In this document: positions 63,739 to 64,000 of the stretch, in pieces
Layout: the number at the start of each line of letters is the position of its first letter
Numbering within the stretch: the first letter of the stretch is position 1
NCBI GenBank assembly: GCA_003342895.1
Contig: PTFA01000031.1
Location: 5,994,678-6,058,677 of the forward strand
Direction of reading: 5' to 3'
Origin: Casuarius casuarius
Taxonomy: Eukaryota > Chordata > Aves > Casuariiformes > Casuariidae
DNA: 64,000 bases
The notes under the pieces: model-generated
What the model saw: the letters and a program-made list of their open reading frames with translations, nothing else
What the model was told of the DNA's origin: nothing
The model's database searches: none
Translations under genes and position numbers: made by a program

Positions 63739-64000
63739 ATATCCCACATTGTGCCTGGTACTACTCTGTTCCAGAGGAAGCAAAGGTAAAAGTGCAAAGA
63801 GGAGGGAAGGGAGCAACAGTTAAAACTTGGTTCTCTTGGAAGGATGTACATCTAACTCACAAACCAGAGGTTTACACTGGAAACATAAAAACCAAAATGC
63901 TCTGTAGTCTGTCAGTTCTCACATGAGCTGGGAGTCTCAGGGGCCTCTGTAGTAGCCATTGAACCTGACCTCCACCCAGGTTGGGTCATTTTAAATTTGA

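Larger units (their letters stand above)
58951..64000. other. Non-coding stretch, no gene seen
   Basis: AT-rich sequence to the window end with no convincing exon. It holds an A-run (about 59153-59167), a weak MIR-like phrase at 61766-61790 (AGCACTTTGAGATTTATGTG), a 20-base palindrome at 62542 and a G12 run between TATATAT repeats at 63694-63720. Confidence 0.6.

Noticed and set aside
1..64000. CRISPR arrays, rRNA genes, operons, phage or plasmid functions
   Set aside because: No regularly spaced repeats, no rRNA-like sequence and no prokaryotic-type genes. The window is vertebrate nuclear DNA.

Overview
The window looks like vertebrate nuclear DNA, most likely from a bird. It is AT-rich and depleted in CpG outside one short island, and it is full of A/T tracts, microsatellites and old decayed repeats. 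It contains pieces of CR1-type LINEs whose best-preserved copy resembles the CR1 tails typical of bird genomes. A turtle or crocodilian cannot be strictly excluded. There are no bacterial or phage-type genes. All open reading frames are short (at most 177 codons) and none resembles a known host protein exon, so no protein-coding gene is annotated. The stretch is best described as a gene-poor intergenic region or the inside of a very large intron.

Layout: 1-3840 is featureless apart from a hairpin and a GA repeat. 3845-4300 is the only CpG island, with a GC box and a TATA element (about 4114-4141), and is a plausible promoter or first exon of an unidentified transcript. From 4.3 to 33 kb the sequence is unannotated non-coding DNA with scattered remnants: a CR1-like tail near 6.7 kb, several short sequences sharing a TGACTTCAGTGG-like core, a possible LINE ORF end near 11.6 kb, small tandem duplications and homopolymers. 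From 33 to 51 kb there are MIR-like SINE remnants (33.06, 38.68, 49.83 and 50.07 kb) and two minus-strand CR1 copies (40.43-41.08 and 42.16-42.39 kb). A polypyrimidine/G-run segment lies at 50.3-50.5 kb and a degenerate inverted-repeat element at 51.31-51.56 kb. From 55 to 59 kb there is a plus-strand CR1-like tail (55.36 kb) and a long, very decayed CR1/L3-type LINE on the minus strand (about 57.5-58.95 kb).

There is no operon, pathway or gene system here. Three things deserve most attention: the orphan CpG-island promoter, the recognisable order of reverse-transcriptase landmarks in the ancient LINE, and a few exact local duplications and palindromes, one of which sits exactly on a CR1 truncation point. 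All repeat-family assignments rest on recalled family sequences and have not been confirmed by a database search.
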